In this document: positions 1 through 10,886 of the stretch, in pieces
How positions within the stretch are numbered: position 1 is the first letter of the stretch
Layout of the letters: each line of letters opens with the position of its first letter
Source: Ditylenchus dipsaci
Taxonomy: Eukaryota; Nematoda; Chromadorea; Rhabditida; Anguinidae
NCBI GenBank assembly: GCA_004194705.1
Contig: SADC01000612.1
Coordinates: 1-64,000, forward strand
Length of the DNA stretch: 64,000 bases
Reading direction: 5' to 3'
Notes under the pieces: model-generated
What the model was told of the DNA's origin: nothing
Databases searched by the model: none
What the model saw: the letters and a program-made list of their open reading frames with translations, nothing else
Position numbers and translations under genes: made by a program

Positions 1-150
1 TTTGCTTTGTCTTTTTCTTTAAGTTATGTTTCAGTACGCACAAGTGACTTTGCTGATGCCACAGACAGAACAGCGTGTTGGTTAGCAAATTTTTGCGTTT
101 CATGATTTGTCTAAGTTGGGTCTTCAGTTTGTGTGCTTCTGCTCTCGCAG

Positions 151-905
151 CGGTTTGAAACGTGTCTCTGGAGAATGTCAGGGAAAGGAAGCTGAATGGT
201 CGTCGCATCAAGCTTATCGATGGTTCCAATGGGGGTCCCAGTTTTTTAAGGATATTTTTTCTTTACATTGTGGCTTTTTTTCTTCCACTTTTTGCTTTTT
301 CCTGCCATGTTTTACTTATAAAGCCTTTATGGAAGAAGTTATAAGCTGTTGGAAAGATTAGAGGGAGGTTGATCACTGATATCATATATTGATGCAAGAT
401 GGATTTCCTCGCAGAATTGATTAGACTATTGACGTTATGCCATGTAAAAAGCAAAACGTTGCAGATAAAGCAAAAACGTGGCTAAAAAAAGCCTTTTGGA
501 TAACGTGGCAGAAAAAATAGTTCAATCATGGCAGAAAAGCCACATCAAATATTTATCCATTTTTTTGCTTGTTTCTCTGCCTTCACCCATAACTGATTCG
601 TTTAAGCCGTTCTCGATCACGTGAGCGTCGTCGTTCTCCTGGTTCTCGCGTAGCAAAAGTCGTTCTCCAGGTGTCAGCAAGGGGCGCCGACGTTCCCGAA
701 GTGTTAGCAAGAGTCGCAGCCGTGCATCTTCTCGATCCCTGAGCCGTTCTCCTGTTCAGCGTGCAAAGAAAAGTCAAGTCCCCTGGAAGCTAAGAGCAGC
801 TATACTAGTCATGGAAAGTCCAGCAGTCCATCGCCTCCTCCGAAGGAAGAGGGGAAAGGCATCGAGCAGCAGTGGTAGTGAAAGGACCATTCTCCTGTCG
901 GGAAA
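151..905 (+). CDS. SR-type splicing factor, 3' part (frame-disrupted)
   Basis: Two coding pieces are seen. The first, after a CTCGCAG acceptor at 150, encodes the end of a second RRM (LENVRERKLNGRRIKLIDG), typical of the SRSF4/5/6 class. The second, after a TTTAAG acceptor at 606, encodes an arginine-serine domain (SRSRSRERRRSPGS, then SKSRSPGVSKGRRRSRS). Such proteins bind exonic RNA and recruit the spliceosome in the nucleus. The RS domain is broken by one-base shifts near 653 and 781 and perhaps a third near 880; each piece reads sensibly if the frame is allowed to change. The donor after the RRM piece (near 235) is weak. The 5' part lies before the window. This is either a decayed copy or a real gene with consensus errors. 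The family call is firmer than the exact paralogue. Confidence 0.6.
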
Positions 906-1033
906 CGCATTGCTCATTTTCTGATAGTTGGGACTTCCTGAAGAAAAAAAGCTTAATGTTTGATTATACTTCCTGTTGTTGAATGTCTTTGCTCAGTTGT
1001 TATTCATACGTATGTTTTTTTGTCGCGTTAACA

Positions 1034-1039
1034 AATAAA
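1034..1039 (+). other. Polyadenylation signal AATAAA
   Basis: An AATAAA hexamer lies about 130 bases after the end of the SR-factor reading frame and directly before the TTAA-flanked element that begins at 1042. It is the likely 3' end signal of that gene. Confidence 0.45.
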
Positions 1040-1314
1040 ATTTAAAGGGGCATATCCACGCTAATAAGAGGTGGTTGCCCGGGAATTCAAATTTTTCCTA
1101 ATGACTGAACTTATGTACGTATTTTTCAACTTGGTTTCTAACAAACCATACCTAAAATTAATTCTAGGCCTTGTTTAGGTTAGAAAACCAAGTTAAAAAT
1201 ATTTACAGAAATTCAATGATTAGGAAAAATATTTGAATTCCCGCACCAGTGTTGCCAATTCGAGGGTCATTTGAAAAAAGCATAAATATATTGGTAAAAA
1301 CAAATGTGGGATAT

Positions 1315-3480
1315 GGATTTTTTTTGGTGCAAAAAAAAATTCTTTTTGGTTGCAAAAAGATTTTATTTGGTGCAAAAAAAAATTGGTGCAAATTAGATCT
1401 TTTTTGGTGCAAATTGAATCTTTTTTGGTGCAAATATATTTTTTGGTGCAAAAAATTATTATTTCGGTGCAAATCGCCGTGGTGCAAATTGAATTTTTTT
1501 TGTGCAAATAATTTTCTTTTGGTGCAAATTGAATTCTTTTGGTGCAAAATAATTTTCTTTTTGGTGCAAATTGAATCTTTTTTGGTGCAAATCGTATTCT
1601 TTCTGGATAATATTTTTTTTGCCCGTATAATACTCGTTTTTGCCCATTGCATATTTCTTTTTGCCTGTAGATTTTGAATGGCCGTAGAAAATTCGTTTTG
1701 CCGTAGATTTCTCTTTTTCTATTTTTTTCTACCTGTAAATTTTTTAAATTTTGAGGAAATTCAAATTTTATGGTCAGAAAACGACTGGTTTGCTCAGAAT
1801 CCAACCCCAGAGTGGCCAAGTTGGTTATTTAGAACCACCTTTATTATTGGTTCAGGGTACCTAAATACTAGTTGGCAGTGTTTTGAAGGGTGAGGTATAC
1901 TTCATATACGCATTTCTTAAGTCACAGGTTTGACTACACTGGCTGCACACCTTTTTTCCTTTTTTTTACAAGTTTTGTGTCAAAATGATCCTCACACTCT
2001 TGGCTGTCCAACATGATTATCAGAGCAAGCTTTCACACCTAGTGAAGTTTGTATACAGGCTGAAGTGGGCTAAATTTCCGAAAATCGACGGTTTTCAGTA
2101 ATTTCTTTGATTAGTTACATTGAAATTTCTGACCTTTTTTACAAGTCAGACTTTTATATACCGAATTGTAACCAAGAATCTAGGCTTTCATTTGAGCTAT
2201 CAAACAAAAGAAAGTTAGTATGAAATTGAAGCTGAAATTCAAAAACATCAAACGATTTCCGATTCCATGCACTCCCACCCAGGGCTGTCACCAAAATTTT
2301 CGATATTGTTCTGCAACTGAAGTTTTTATAATTTTCATTAAGATAATCGTTCAGAAACCTCATACTCAAAATATAACGCTGCTTCTTGGCGTCATTTTCA
2401 GTATATGACTATAAATATCATGTGGATTAAAACTGCGAAAAAACCTCAGTGCCAAGATAATACCGAAATCCTACTCCTCAAAAATATTCTATTATTCATT
2501 GGTCAAACCTTCGCTAGATACCTTGTTTTTCTGTAGTGATTTTGGTTTTTAAATTTTTATCTGATTCACCATGAAATTATAACTCTAGTAAGTCACTAAC
2601 GCGTAACTCTAGTAAGTCACTAAACGCGTTGGTGAATAAATAAATAAAATTAGTAGAGGTTTAGGCTATACAAATTTTATACGCATCATTGTGGATGGTT
2701 TTCTTTCATTCTGATGGTCATTTGCTTCAATTCGCAAAATTGAGGCAGTTTCTGACAGCAAAGCAGTGGTGTTAATGATTGCAATCTATTTCTCGACAGT
2801 TTTCGACCCTAGAAGTCAGTAAAATTAATATAAAAAATAAATGTGCGCCTGGCGGAATGAAAACTGTCGATTTAGGGCGGTGCGTATATGAAGTGCAACC
2901 ACCACCCCCCACCCCTCACCCATTAAGTGCTTCTAAATAGTAGAACTCGGATTCTGAGAGATTGAGCCAATCGAGAATGGATTCTGATGCGCGCAATCGA
3001 ATTTTCGCAATAAGTTTACTCCCCTTTAATAAACTCCCAAAAAACCAACTTGGCCACTCTGGGGTTGGATTCTGAGCAAACCAAGTCGTTTCTGACCATA
3101 AAATTTGAATTTCCTCAAAATTTAAAAATCTACAGGTAGAAAAAAGTAGAAAAAGAGAAATCTACGGGCAAAAACGAATTTTCTACGGCCATTCAAAATC
3201 TACAGGCAAAAAGAAATATGCAATGGGCGAAAACGAGTATTATACGGGCAAAATAATATTATCCAGAAAGAATACGATTTGCACCAAAAAGAATTTAATT
3301 TGCACCAAAAAGAATACTATTTGCACCAAAAAGAATTCAATTTGCACCAAAAAGAAAATTATTTGCACCAAAAAAATTCAATTTGCACCAAAAAAGATCT
3401 AATTTGCACCAAATTTTTTTGCACCAAATAAAATCTTTTTGCACCAAAAAGAATTTTTTTGCACCAAAAAAAATCCATAT
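1315..3480. repeat. Foldback with GTGCAAA tandem-repeat arms
   Basis: The left arm (about 1315-1833) is an array of some 15 units of the form TTTTTGGTGCAAATTGAATC. It then continues through unique sequence ending GGCCAAGTTGGTTATTTAG. The right arm (3043-3480) is the reverse complement, beginning AACCAACTTGGCCACTC and ending in the array read as TTGCACCAAAAAGAAT. The 1.2-kb loop (1834-3042) holds no gene I can support. The long open frames here only reflect the repeat. Confidence 0.8.
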
Positions 3481-3489
3481 CCCTTTTAA

Positions 3490-3756
3490 AGGGGGGGGGG
3501 ACATTTGGGGGGTTGAGAAATGGGTTTGTCGACCTGGTGAAAAACCCATAAATGGGTTGCAAAAAGATTTTATATATAAAATCATTTTTGTGATTTTATG
3601 ATGGGTTTCACTAAATATTGTCGAATAATGTAGTGAAACCCATCATAAAATCACAAAAATAATTTTATATTTAAAATCTTTTTGCAACCCATTTATGGGT
3701 TTTTCACCAGGTCGACAAACCCATTTCTTAACCCCCCAAATGTCCCCCCCCCCCCT
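3490..3756. mobile_element. Near-perfect palindromic TTAA MITE
   Basis: TTAA (3486-3489) and TTAA (3757-3760) bracket a hairpin starting AGGGGGGGGGG and ending in a C run and CCCTTT. The arms share GAGAAATGGGTTTG and ATGGGTTGCAAAAAG around a loop near 3,618. A sister copy with the same termini lies at 47,014-47,286. There is no coding capacity. Confidence 0.8.
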
Positions 3757-3760
3757 TTAA

Positions 3761-4127
3761 AACATGCAAAAGGCATATTTAAATAATTATGCCAAAGACA
3801 TTGCGGGAAAAAGCATAACGGATTAATTATGCTTTTTCATGTTTCAAAAAGCATAAATATTTTTCCTACGTGTAGACATAAAGTAAAAAGAATCATGTTT
3901 TTTGAAAAAGATGCGAAGGTTGTTAAAAATAAATATGCTCTTAGTGATGAATCGCACTGACATATTATTTCGGTTGCTAATAGAAAATTATCAAGTAGCA
4001 TACTTATTTATTATGCTTTTTCAAAAAAATAAATAAGCATAATTAATTTTTATGCTTCGTCAAAATTTAGCTTATAACAAACAATTATGCTTTTTTCTCA
4101 GCACAGACTCTGATGCACCTTATGTAT
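3761..4127. other. AT-rich stretch with AAAAGCATAA motifs, no gene
   Basis: Repeated short motifs of the kind AAAAAGCATAAATAT occur in both orientations (for example near 3,810-3,860, 4,010-4,050 and again at 6,840-6,960). This suggests decayed subterminal repeats of the enclosing element. No coding sequence is apparent. Confidence 0.4.
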
Positions 4128-4440
4128 GTGTATAGCCCGAACCACCAGAATAGTAGCCGAACCACTTGGATAGCCCCGAACTACCAAGAAGGTACCCGAA
4201 CCACCAGGATGTTGCCCAAACTACTTAAATAAGCCCAAGCCACGTGGAAGGTGCCTAAACCACTTGAATAGGCTCAAATCACCTAGAAAGTAGCCAAATT
4301 ACCTGAGTAGGCCCAAACCACCTAGAGAGTGCCCAAATGACCAGAATAGGTGCAACCCACCGGGAGGGTAACAAAACCACCTAGAAAGTACCTAAACCAC
4401 CTGGATAGTACCTGAACCTACTGACTAATACTCTTAACAG
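4128..4440. repeat. Degenerate minisatellite, about 22-25 bp unit
   Basis: About 13 diverged copies of a unit like CCCGAACCACCTGGATAGTA run in tandem. The same motif in reverse orientation (GGTTCGGGTGTAT) recurs at about 15,450-15,585, and short traces occur near 13,975 and 29,360-29,430. Confidence 0.7.
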
Positions 4441-4444
4441 TTAC

Positions 4445-5372
4445 TACGCATTTGGGCACATCGCATTTGGGCACCCGCATTTGGGCACCCGCATTTGGGC
4501 ACACCGCATTTGGGCACCGCATTTGGGCCCCGATTTTAAAGTTCCATATTTTGAAATCATAAATTGAAATGTATCAATATGTTACTGTTTATAATAAAAT
4601 TTGTATTCATTTCAGGTCCTATAGGTGCCTCATTCAAATTTTCGACCGAAAGTGTGTAAGCGTTTAGTTTAAAGGCCCTGTTCTACCCTGTTTCGGTCAC
4701 TAGAGTCATGCAAAAAAGGCCCCTATATGCATTTGCGATCAAAAGCCTTGCTCATAAGTAGCTTGCCCTTCGGGTCACATGATGCTTGTTGGATTAGGTT
4801 AAAATGAGCACACATACATACTTAAGACATAAATCAGTCAAAAGTGACTCCACGACTAGCTAAACGTTCAACTCGCTTAAATTACAACAGTCGAACTTCG
4901 GTTATCCGTACTTCAGTTATCCGACACTCGCGACTATCTGGCACTCTGTGCCTGATTTGAATTCATCTGACTGAGATTGACTTATTCTCTGTCAACTGGC
5001 ACTCCAGTTATTCGACACCTTGTATATCTGGCACCTTGAGACCGGTCCCCAGGGAATTGACATCCTTCCTGGATGCATATAAAAATATAAGCACATACAT
5101 GTTTCTCTAATCGGTGGGTTCCATTTGTCAGAACTGCATTAAGACACTTACCGAAAGAAGCAACAATAGCACGCGCAGTGAGAGAAACTGAATAAAACAG
5201 TGAAAAATTGACAAATTTCAATTTATAATTTAAAAATATGGAATTTTAAAATCGGGGCCAAATGCGGTGCCCAAATGCGGGTGCCCAAATGCGGGGCCCA
5301 ATGCGGTGTGCCCAAATGCGGGTGCCCAAATGCGGGTGCCCAAATGCGGTGTGCCCAAATGCGTGGTAACGC
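4445..5372. repeat. Foldback with GCATTTGGGCAC tandem-repeat arms
   Basis: The left arm (4447-4560) is an array of GCATTTGGGCACCC units followed by GGGCCCCGATTTTAAAGTTCC. The right arm (5215-5372) is its reverse complement (GGAATTTTAAAATCGGGGCC, then TGCCCAAATGCGGG units). The interior of about 650 bp contains a pogo-like terminus at 4,890 but no supported gene. Confidence 0.8.
4890..5050 (+). mobile_element. Pogo-like element remnant
   Basis: CAGTCGAACTTCGGTTATCC and following repeated phrases (TTATCCGACAC, ATCTGGCAC) have the form of a pogo/Tigger terminus. No matching second end was found within the loop. Confidence 0.4.
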
Positions 5373-5693
5373 TCTAGATGTTACACAAAATAGCTGGATT
5401 GTATCCAATATTGAAAGGTAATTTGAAGATGACGCCAATACACGATGGTTAATCGTGTGGTTTTGAACTTAGACGAGTGTTTGGCGCTTTATTAAAGACT
5501 GATTTTTTATGAGAAAATTATGGTAATCTGAAATAGGACTATGAAAAAAAGTGGAAGAAAACAGAGTTCCGTCAGCTACGATTATTTATTCAACAACACC
5601 AACAGATCTCAACTAAACAACTGCAAACAATGAGAAGAACTTGAAATGATGATGATTTTGATTTTTGATTTTTCACTTTCCTACTAGCTGTTG

Positions 5694-6000
5694 CGGCGAC
5701 CATTTGTGCTCATCTCTGCTTGTGAATACACCCTTTCCACTGTAGATGATGAGGAAGGGACAGTCAGCATCTCCACGAGAAAGTCAATGATGTCAATTTG
5801 ACCGAACTACTTGCACGATCTTAAGAAATCAAAGTTAAAAAAAAAGACTTCTAAGTTAAAACACTTGCCTGATTGTAGATCTCGAGAAAATTGCCAATCA
5901 CAGGAATCCATCCACCCCAACGAGTAGGCGAAGGATATGTCAAGCGCTTCTTTGAACAACTTCCCAGCAAGGCGTCTAAGGATACAGTATGTTTCGTAGA
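5694..6000 (-). pseudogene. hAT-family transposase C-terminal remnant
   Basis: Read on the minus strand, a piece at about 5,885-6,000 gives [20 protein letters not shown] followed by [13 protein letters not shown], resembling the TRWGTWL motif of hAT-like transposases. After a short intron-like gap (acceptor GTAG near 5,812), a second piece gives QIDIIDFLVEM, LTVPSSSSTVERVYSQAEMS and a TAG stop at 5,694-5,696. The phrase P-S-S-S-x-x-V-E-R-V-x-S is the hallmark of the hAT C-terminal dimerisation region. No continuous upstream frame with the DDE-type acidic residues was found between 6,000 and 6,560, so the gene is decayed. It is probably the former transposase of the enclosing CAGTGTTGCCA element and is a different subfamily from the copy at 61-64 kb. 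Confidence 0.6.
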
Positions 6001-7084
6001 TCGACAGAACTTCAATATTAATTCCTTAATAGTAAAAATTGAATTGAGAATAGAGAATTTTTTGGTGTGTAAAGATGTTCAAGGAGAGGCAAGGTATGCT
6101 GACTACCAAGGTTGGCAGTCAGTCTGAAAATAAATTTGGTGTGGGAACTGGAGGATATGCTTTTATATGGACTTACTCCGTTTTCTTCTTCCTCCTCTCA
6201 ATCTTCATCGCTGCTTTTGAAATTTGAATTTGACTTGAGGACACCTGTCTTGGGAACCACAACAGCATTGCAAGAAGAACAGTACATTCTTTCCTATAAG
6301 CAAAAGTTGACAAGGAAGGAAAGGAAATTAAACCTCACATAATCGATATCCTCATGGTTGATCTTGATTTCCACGAAGAGACTTCAAGCGATGTGTTGCT
6401 TTCGAACATCTCGGTCTTTAATGTATTTCAATTCTACTCCGGGAAGCAGTTGAGAGTGCTGTTGCTAAGATTGGTCTTGCGCTTTTTTCTTTTTGCACTG
6501 TCCTCTTGATTTGCATCTGAGAACTGAGATTGAGTAGGACTGCCAACAATCATAACAAGCAAAGTTTTCAGCAAGCGACTATCTGAAATAAAAATAAAAC
6601 ATTGAGCCAATATGACAATCGTGCAACGTAACGAGAACTGTAACAGAAAAAAGACTAAAATTTAGTGAAATACCAACTCAAGATGTACCCAGATAGAAAT
6701 AAGTGAGCGCGAAAATAAATATGCTAATTGAAACAGCGTAGTTTTTCGCCAGAAATAAATATGCTTATTGAATTTCACAGATCGAAAAGCAGAATTAACT
6801 TATGCACTTATTAATTCGAGAAGAAAAGCAGGCAAAACCAAAAGGCATATTTATGAAACGCTACAAGCTATGCCAAAACAAAAAGCATTTTTAATGGTCT
6901 CGCTTAATTATGCTTTTTCAAAAAGCATAATTAAAATTTCAAATAGTTATGCTACTTGAATTAGCATAGTATTTTGAGTTTCGAATTTTCCTCTCTCAAA
7001 AAGAATATTTATTTTTTGTGCTTTTCCATAATTCCACTGGAAGCATAGTGATATTCTTTTTTGCTCAGCTTTACTATGCTGAAC
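6001..7084. other. Interior of hAT-like element, no supported gene
   Basis: This probably holds the decayed upstream part of the hAT transposase (6,001-6,560). It is followed by AT-rich sequence with AAATATGCTTATTGAA motifs that mirror 3,800-4,080. I see no intact coding sequence. Confidence 0.35.
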
Positions 7085-7135
7085 TGGCAACACTGCCGGG
7101 CACCACCTCTTATTAGCGTGGGCATGCCCCTTTAA

Positions 7136-7598
7136 AGGAATCTTGGAGTCTGAGCTTGCCAATCTAATTATTTTTGTGTACCGGTGAGAACCCGGCCCTT
7201 TTCAAAACTCACCAAACCTTTATTCTATTTATAGGACCAATGAAAACTCGTTTTCTTTCTATTTTGTGTGTGAAATTTGCGTGACCAACTAGGCAGCTAA
7301 AGAGCTATGACCTTGCTTGCTAAATACTGATTTAAAAGGTGTAATTGAGTTTGACAAATACATAGCTGTGTGGATTATCTTTGCAAGAGTCTAAAATTTC
7401 AAAATTTTGTCTGTAAATTTACCTGCATTTACCTCCCACTATGTCGTAAATAATTTAAGGCTCAACTTAATGCATAAAATGACGTGGAGGACATTAAAAG
7501 AAGGTTTTGACGTCGACCCACGTCGGATCAAAGGCCACGTGCATGAAAATGTTCTGAATCAAATGTTACGCCCACAAAAACCGATTGAAGTCTTAAAG
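7136..7598. other. Intergenic, nothing recognised
   Basis: AT-rich DNA with short open frames only. No repeat, gene or terminus could be supported. Confidence 0.3.
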
Positions 7599-7845
7599 GA
7601 CCATGCCCACGCTAATAAGAGGTGGCGCCCGAGTATTCAAAAAATTTTCCATATCATTGAACTTCTGTACGGATTTTTCAAATTGATTTTCTAATGCTCC
7701 CTCATACTCCCGCGCAACACGAGTCGCGCAACAAAATTTCATAGGGCTCTACAGGAACAATTTTTATTTTCGGTAGCAGACATCTTGTACTCAAAATGAC
7801 GGCTAGAATCTAGCAAACATTTTGGTAATAAAAAATTTTCAATCT

Positions 7846-7967
7846 GATATAAAAATGTTTTAGGAATAATTACAAGTATGTGGCAAATTGGCGTGTTGCG
7901 TCACTTTCTTGCGCAACACGCCAATTTGCCACATACTTGTAATTATTCCTAAAACATTTTTATATCA
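7846..7967. repeat. Perfect hairpin, about 122 bp
   Basis: The left arm ATGTTTTAGGAATAATTACA runs into a GGCGTGTTGCG/CGCAACACGCC centre near 7,908, and the right arm is the exact reverse complement. No gene is present. Confidence 0.85.
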
Positions 7968-7977
7968 GGGCCGGTAC

Positions 7978-8157
7978 TCTCCATCTTTGCCTTTACCTCT
8001 ACCTTTTACCCTTACCTCTAACTTTTACGCTTACCTCTACCTTTTACCCTTACCTCTACCCTTACCTCTACCTTCAACTTTTACCCTTACCTCTACCCTT
8101 ACCCTTACCACTACCGTTTACCCTTATTTCTACCCTTACCTCTACCTTCAACTTTAT
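7978..8157. repeat. TTACCTCTACC minisatellite
   Basis: Irregular tandem units of CCCTTACCTCTACC and CTTTTACCC fill this stretch. The unit is not a known telomeric repeat and is variable, so it is treated as a local minisatellite. Confidence 0.75.
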
Positions 8158-8218
8158 TCTCGAAAGCACAATCAACTGCATATGATTTATTCCAATCCGC
8201 AACAACAGACAACACTAT

Positions 8219-9965
8219 TTAGCGCGTAAAGTAACGATTAACAATAGAATTTCTCATATTTGATCCAGTGCTAATTCTGTCATCCGCATTGACCTCCTCC
8301 GGTGGTTGTTCGTCTAGCATCTCTTCATCGGTCTCATCGGATACTCCTCGCAAGCGGCAAATGTTGTGTAGGACTGCAGCGGCAATGATGAATTGAGGGA
8401 CTCGTTCTAAGGCAATCCGGAGTTCCCCATGCAAAGAGTGGAACCTACGCTTCCATCGACCGATCACTTGCTCCACCAGCACCCGTGTCTTGCAGATGGA
8501 AGAGTTGTATCTATAAAACGCCATTTAAGAGAAACACAAAAAGATGAAAGAGCAAACTGTTTTGTGCGGCAGTTGAGGGGCAGCAAAAGGAGTCATCAAC
8601 CATGGCCGGAGTGCGTATCCACTGTCTCCAAGAATAATCCCGCGCAGTTGGCGAGATTCATATCCCTCCCAGACGTTTTAGTTTCGGATAAGAAAGCTGT
8701 CGTGAGATGATCCAGGCCATTTGGCAATCACATTTGTGAACATTCCGCGGTAGTCGACAATCACCTGAATCAATTACACCATTAAAAAGAGCTTAGAACA
8801 AACGATCAAAAATCCTACCTGTACATTGACGGAATGAAAATTCGGCGCTACTGTAATATACAACCCCCCCCCCCCCAAAAGCGCTACTGTAATATACCAC
8901 CCCACCCCAAAAATCGACCTACTGTCATATATCCCCCCCCCAAAAACCGACTTTTTTGGGAGTGTCTAAAAACCATTTTTATGCAATAATTTCGCCATAA
9001 AAAGACCAGAAAAGCAATTTAAATGGGATTGCGGGCTGTATTGGGAGGGGAAGGGAATAATACAGGGGCCACTTCTCGAGATGGTTGGGATCCTTAGAGT
9101 ATTAATTCTCTAAGCGTCTAAGGGTGCTTTCAAACCCAGGAACTTGTGGTGCAGGCATAAGTATAAGTACTTTTCATGGACCAAACCGATCAGCGGGGTG
9201 GACCTCGCGGGTTTACTCATAGGCCTAGCACTTTTTGAGTGCTAGGCTGAATTTTTGGATACTGGGCCTCTGGCCCGGCCTTGTAGAACGAGAAGAAATG
9301 CTCTTCGGCGAAAAAACAAAGATGTTGAAAATAGTTTTCAATACTGGGGCCTACCGCATAAATAACTCTGGTATGCATGTTTTTTCATGCATCCAGAGTC
9401 GCTTTCGAGTGATTTGTGTCTAAGGTATGTGGGTGTGCGCATCTCAACTCCAAGCCCCCTGCGCCCCGAAGGGGGCGCAGGGGGCTTGAGAGTTAGAGAT
9501 GCGCGCACGCACTTACCTTAGACATGATTCCGAGAAGTACATTTGATCATAAAATGCATATAGAGTCTATTTTTGCCACGGCCCGAATTGAAAAACATGA
9601 TAAAGCAGCTAAAAAAAAGTGGCCCTTGTATTGTTCCCTTCCCCTCTTAATAAAGCCCATAATCCCTTTTAAACTGCTTTTCTGGTCCCTTTATGGTAAA
9701 ATTATTGCATAAAAATGGTTTTTAGACAGTCCCCAAAAAGTCGGTTTTGGGGGGGGGGTATATGACAGTAGGTCCGATTTTTGGGGGAAGGGGGGGTATA
9801 TTACAGTAGCTTTTTGGGGGGGAGGATATAGGACAGTAGCGTCGAAAATTTTTTCTGTTTACAAAGTCCCGCTCGATTCGTAGAGGAGGTGCTTGGATCC
9901 TAACATGCGTTCCATCAACTATACCGACGACAGAAGGGAAGCCATGTGCCTCGAAGAAGGCCCTA
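8219..9965 (-). pseudogene. PIF/Harbinger (HARBI1-like) transposase, interrupted
   Basis: Read from high to low coordinates, the pieces join into a Harbinger nuclease. At 9,965-9,850 it encodes FPSVVGIVDGTHVRIQAPP and DFVNRKN (first acidic motif, GxxDGTH type). From 8,835 it continues FHSVNVQ, and after a 54-nt intron (8,765-8,818, GTAGGA...TTCAG) it gives [43 protein letters not shown] (second D) and finally YNSSICKTRVLVEQVIGRWK, RRF (third acidic E in VEQ). The C-terminus is acidic (DETDEEMLDEQPPEE) with its stop at about 8,219-8,221. A TAA follows LIRN in frame, the N-terminus is missing beyond 9,965, and a 1-kb element (8,844-9,843) splits the exon between N and F. These proteins normally cut 3-bp TTA/TAA-type targets together with a Myb-like partner, which is not seen here. 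Confidence 0.8.
8844..9843. mobile_element. GGCGCTACTG-ended foldback inserted in Harbinger exon
   Basis: The element begins GGCGCTACTGTAATATA and ends CAGTAGCGTC. The flanks GAAAATTC (8,836-8,843) and GAAAATTT (9,844-9,851) are an 8-bp duplication with one mismatch. Removing it and one flank restores the phrase N-R-K-N-F-H-S of the transposase. Runs of C and G occur near both ends, and the centre holds a short GC-rich hairpin at about 9,445-9,505. Relatives are at 17,838, 21,380, 50,085 and 56,449. Confidence 0.8.
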
Positions 9966-9967
9966 GT

Positions 9968-10072
9968 GCTAGTAAAATTATGATGGCCAGCTAGACTTTA
10001 AATATGCTAGTGCTAACATTTTGTCTTTTACTAGCATTCTCAAAATAGGCCTTTTTTACAAACCCTGGAGGG
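9968..10072. mobile_element. Terminal fragment of a hAT element like that at 60.9 kb
   Basis: TTTTACTAGCATTCTCAAAA, AGGCCTTTTTTACAAACCCTG is the reverse complement of the left end of the element at 60,855 (CAGGGTTCGCAAAAAAGGCC, then TTTTGAGAATGCTAGTAGAA). Only about 100 bp of this end is recognisable. Confidence 0.65.
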
Positions 10073-10448
10073 GAGCCTAACAAAACATTTTTTTGTTAGA
10101 AAATCTAGTTTTTGTTTTGAAAACAAAAGCTAGAATTTTATTTTAGGTGAAGTTTTGTTAGAAACCAAGTTTAAATATCCGTACAGAAGTTCAGTAATTG
10201 GGATAAAAATTTTGAATTCTTCTTATTAGCGTGGGTATGCCCCATTAATCCTCTTTTGCCGGCGTTCGTATACGAATCCTTTCTACCAAATTTTTGCATT
10301 TTTACTTGACGACCAGGAAAAAAAAGTAACAATGGCAGAAAAAAATCCCAGAAAAGTGGAATCCTGAATTGGCCAAATTTTGGCCAACCGGCTCAAAGCG
10401 GTGTAAATAGTTATGGCGCCAACTTTAAAACTGACGCTTTTTTGAGGA

Positions 10449-10886
10449 CAAGTGTTCAAAAAGGTAATATTTAATTTTGCCCCCTAATTCGCTGAAAAAT
10501 GCCCCCTAATCTTTAATTGAATATTTTTTTAAATTTTCACGTTTATTTTTCAAAATTTTTTGACCATCATGTAGCTCAAAATCTCAGCTTTGTATCGAGC
10601 TATTAAACTTTATTGAATGATTTAGAAAATTTAGAAATTTAGGAGTTTGAAAAGGTATGAGAAAAACAAAAGTTACTTCATTCAAACCCCTAAATCTCTA
10701 CGTTTACATGACCATTCAATAGAGTTTGATAGATCGTTAGAAAGCTGAGATCCTGGGCTGCATGATAGTCAAAAAATTGTTGGAAAATAAACGTAAAAAT
10801 CGAGAAAAAACTTTCAATTTCTGATTAGGGGCATTTTTCAGCAAATTAGGGGGCATTTAGTAACTAGGGGCAAAATTAAATACCAT
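10449..10886. repeat. Foldback, GCCCCCTAAT arms
   Basis: TTTAATTTTGCCCCCTAATT and AAAATGCCCCCTAATC at the left are mirrored by GATTAGGGGCATTTTT and TTAGGGGGCATTT at the right. Inner arms share AGGTATGAG-type sequence and a CAAACTCTATTGAAT motif. The related foldback at 14,766-16,233 has GCCCGCTAAT in the same position. Confidence 0.75.

Larger units (their letters stand above)
1247..7095. mobile_element. hAT-like composite element, TIR CAGTGTTGCCA
   Basis: The left end CAGTGTTGCCA (1247-1257) and right end TGGCAACACTG (7085-7095) are perfect inverted termini of a common hAT form. The flanking 8-mers TCCCGCAC (1239-1246) and CCGGGCAC (7096-7103) agree at five or six of eight places, as expected for an old 8-bp duplication. 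The minus-strand transposase remnant at 5,694-6,000 has hAT dimerisation-region motifs. The element is heavily nested with later foldbacks (3,490-3,756; 4,445-5,372). Confidence 0.55.
1042..7135. mobile_element. TTAA-flanked hairpin MITE split by a 5.8-kb insertion
   Basis: TTAA at 1042-1045 is followed by AGGGGCATATCCACGC and a hairpin whose arms (about 1075-1140 and 1165-1240) both carry GAATTC and the ACTTGGTTTCTAAC motif. The expected right terminus is missing at 1246 but appears at 7099-7135 (CACCTCTTATTAGCGTGG, GGCATGCCCC, then TTAA). The MITE was therefore interrupted by the element at 1247-7095. The same family recurs whole at 32,621-32,846 and split at 7,599/10,085-10,250. TTAA targets suggest piggyBac-type mobilisation; that assignment is inference. 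Confidence 0.6.
7599..10250. mobile_element. Second TTAA MITE split by insertions
   Basis: The left half (7599-7695) starts AGGACCATGCCCACGC and ends inside the arm at GATTTTCTAATG. The right half (about 10,085-10,250) carries the matching arm (AGAAACCAAG, CCGTACAGAAGTTCA) and terminus CTTATTAGCGTGG, ATGCCCC, ATTAA. The 2.4 kb between them holds a hairpin, a minisatellite and a Harbinger pseudogene. Confidence 0.5.

Noticed and set aside
1203..1819. 149- and 199-codon minus-strand frames rich in Lys, Phe and Asn
   Set aside because: They are translations of the GGTGCAAA array; the mirrored array gives the same on the other strand.
7978..8157. Telomere-like TTACCC repeat
   Set aside because: The unit is irregular (TTACCTCTACC, CTTTTACCC) and internal; it does not fit a known telomere motif.
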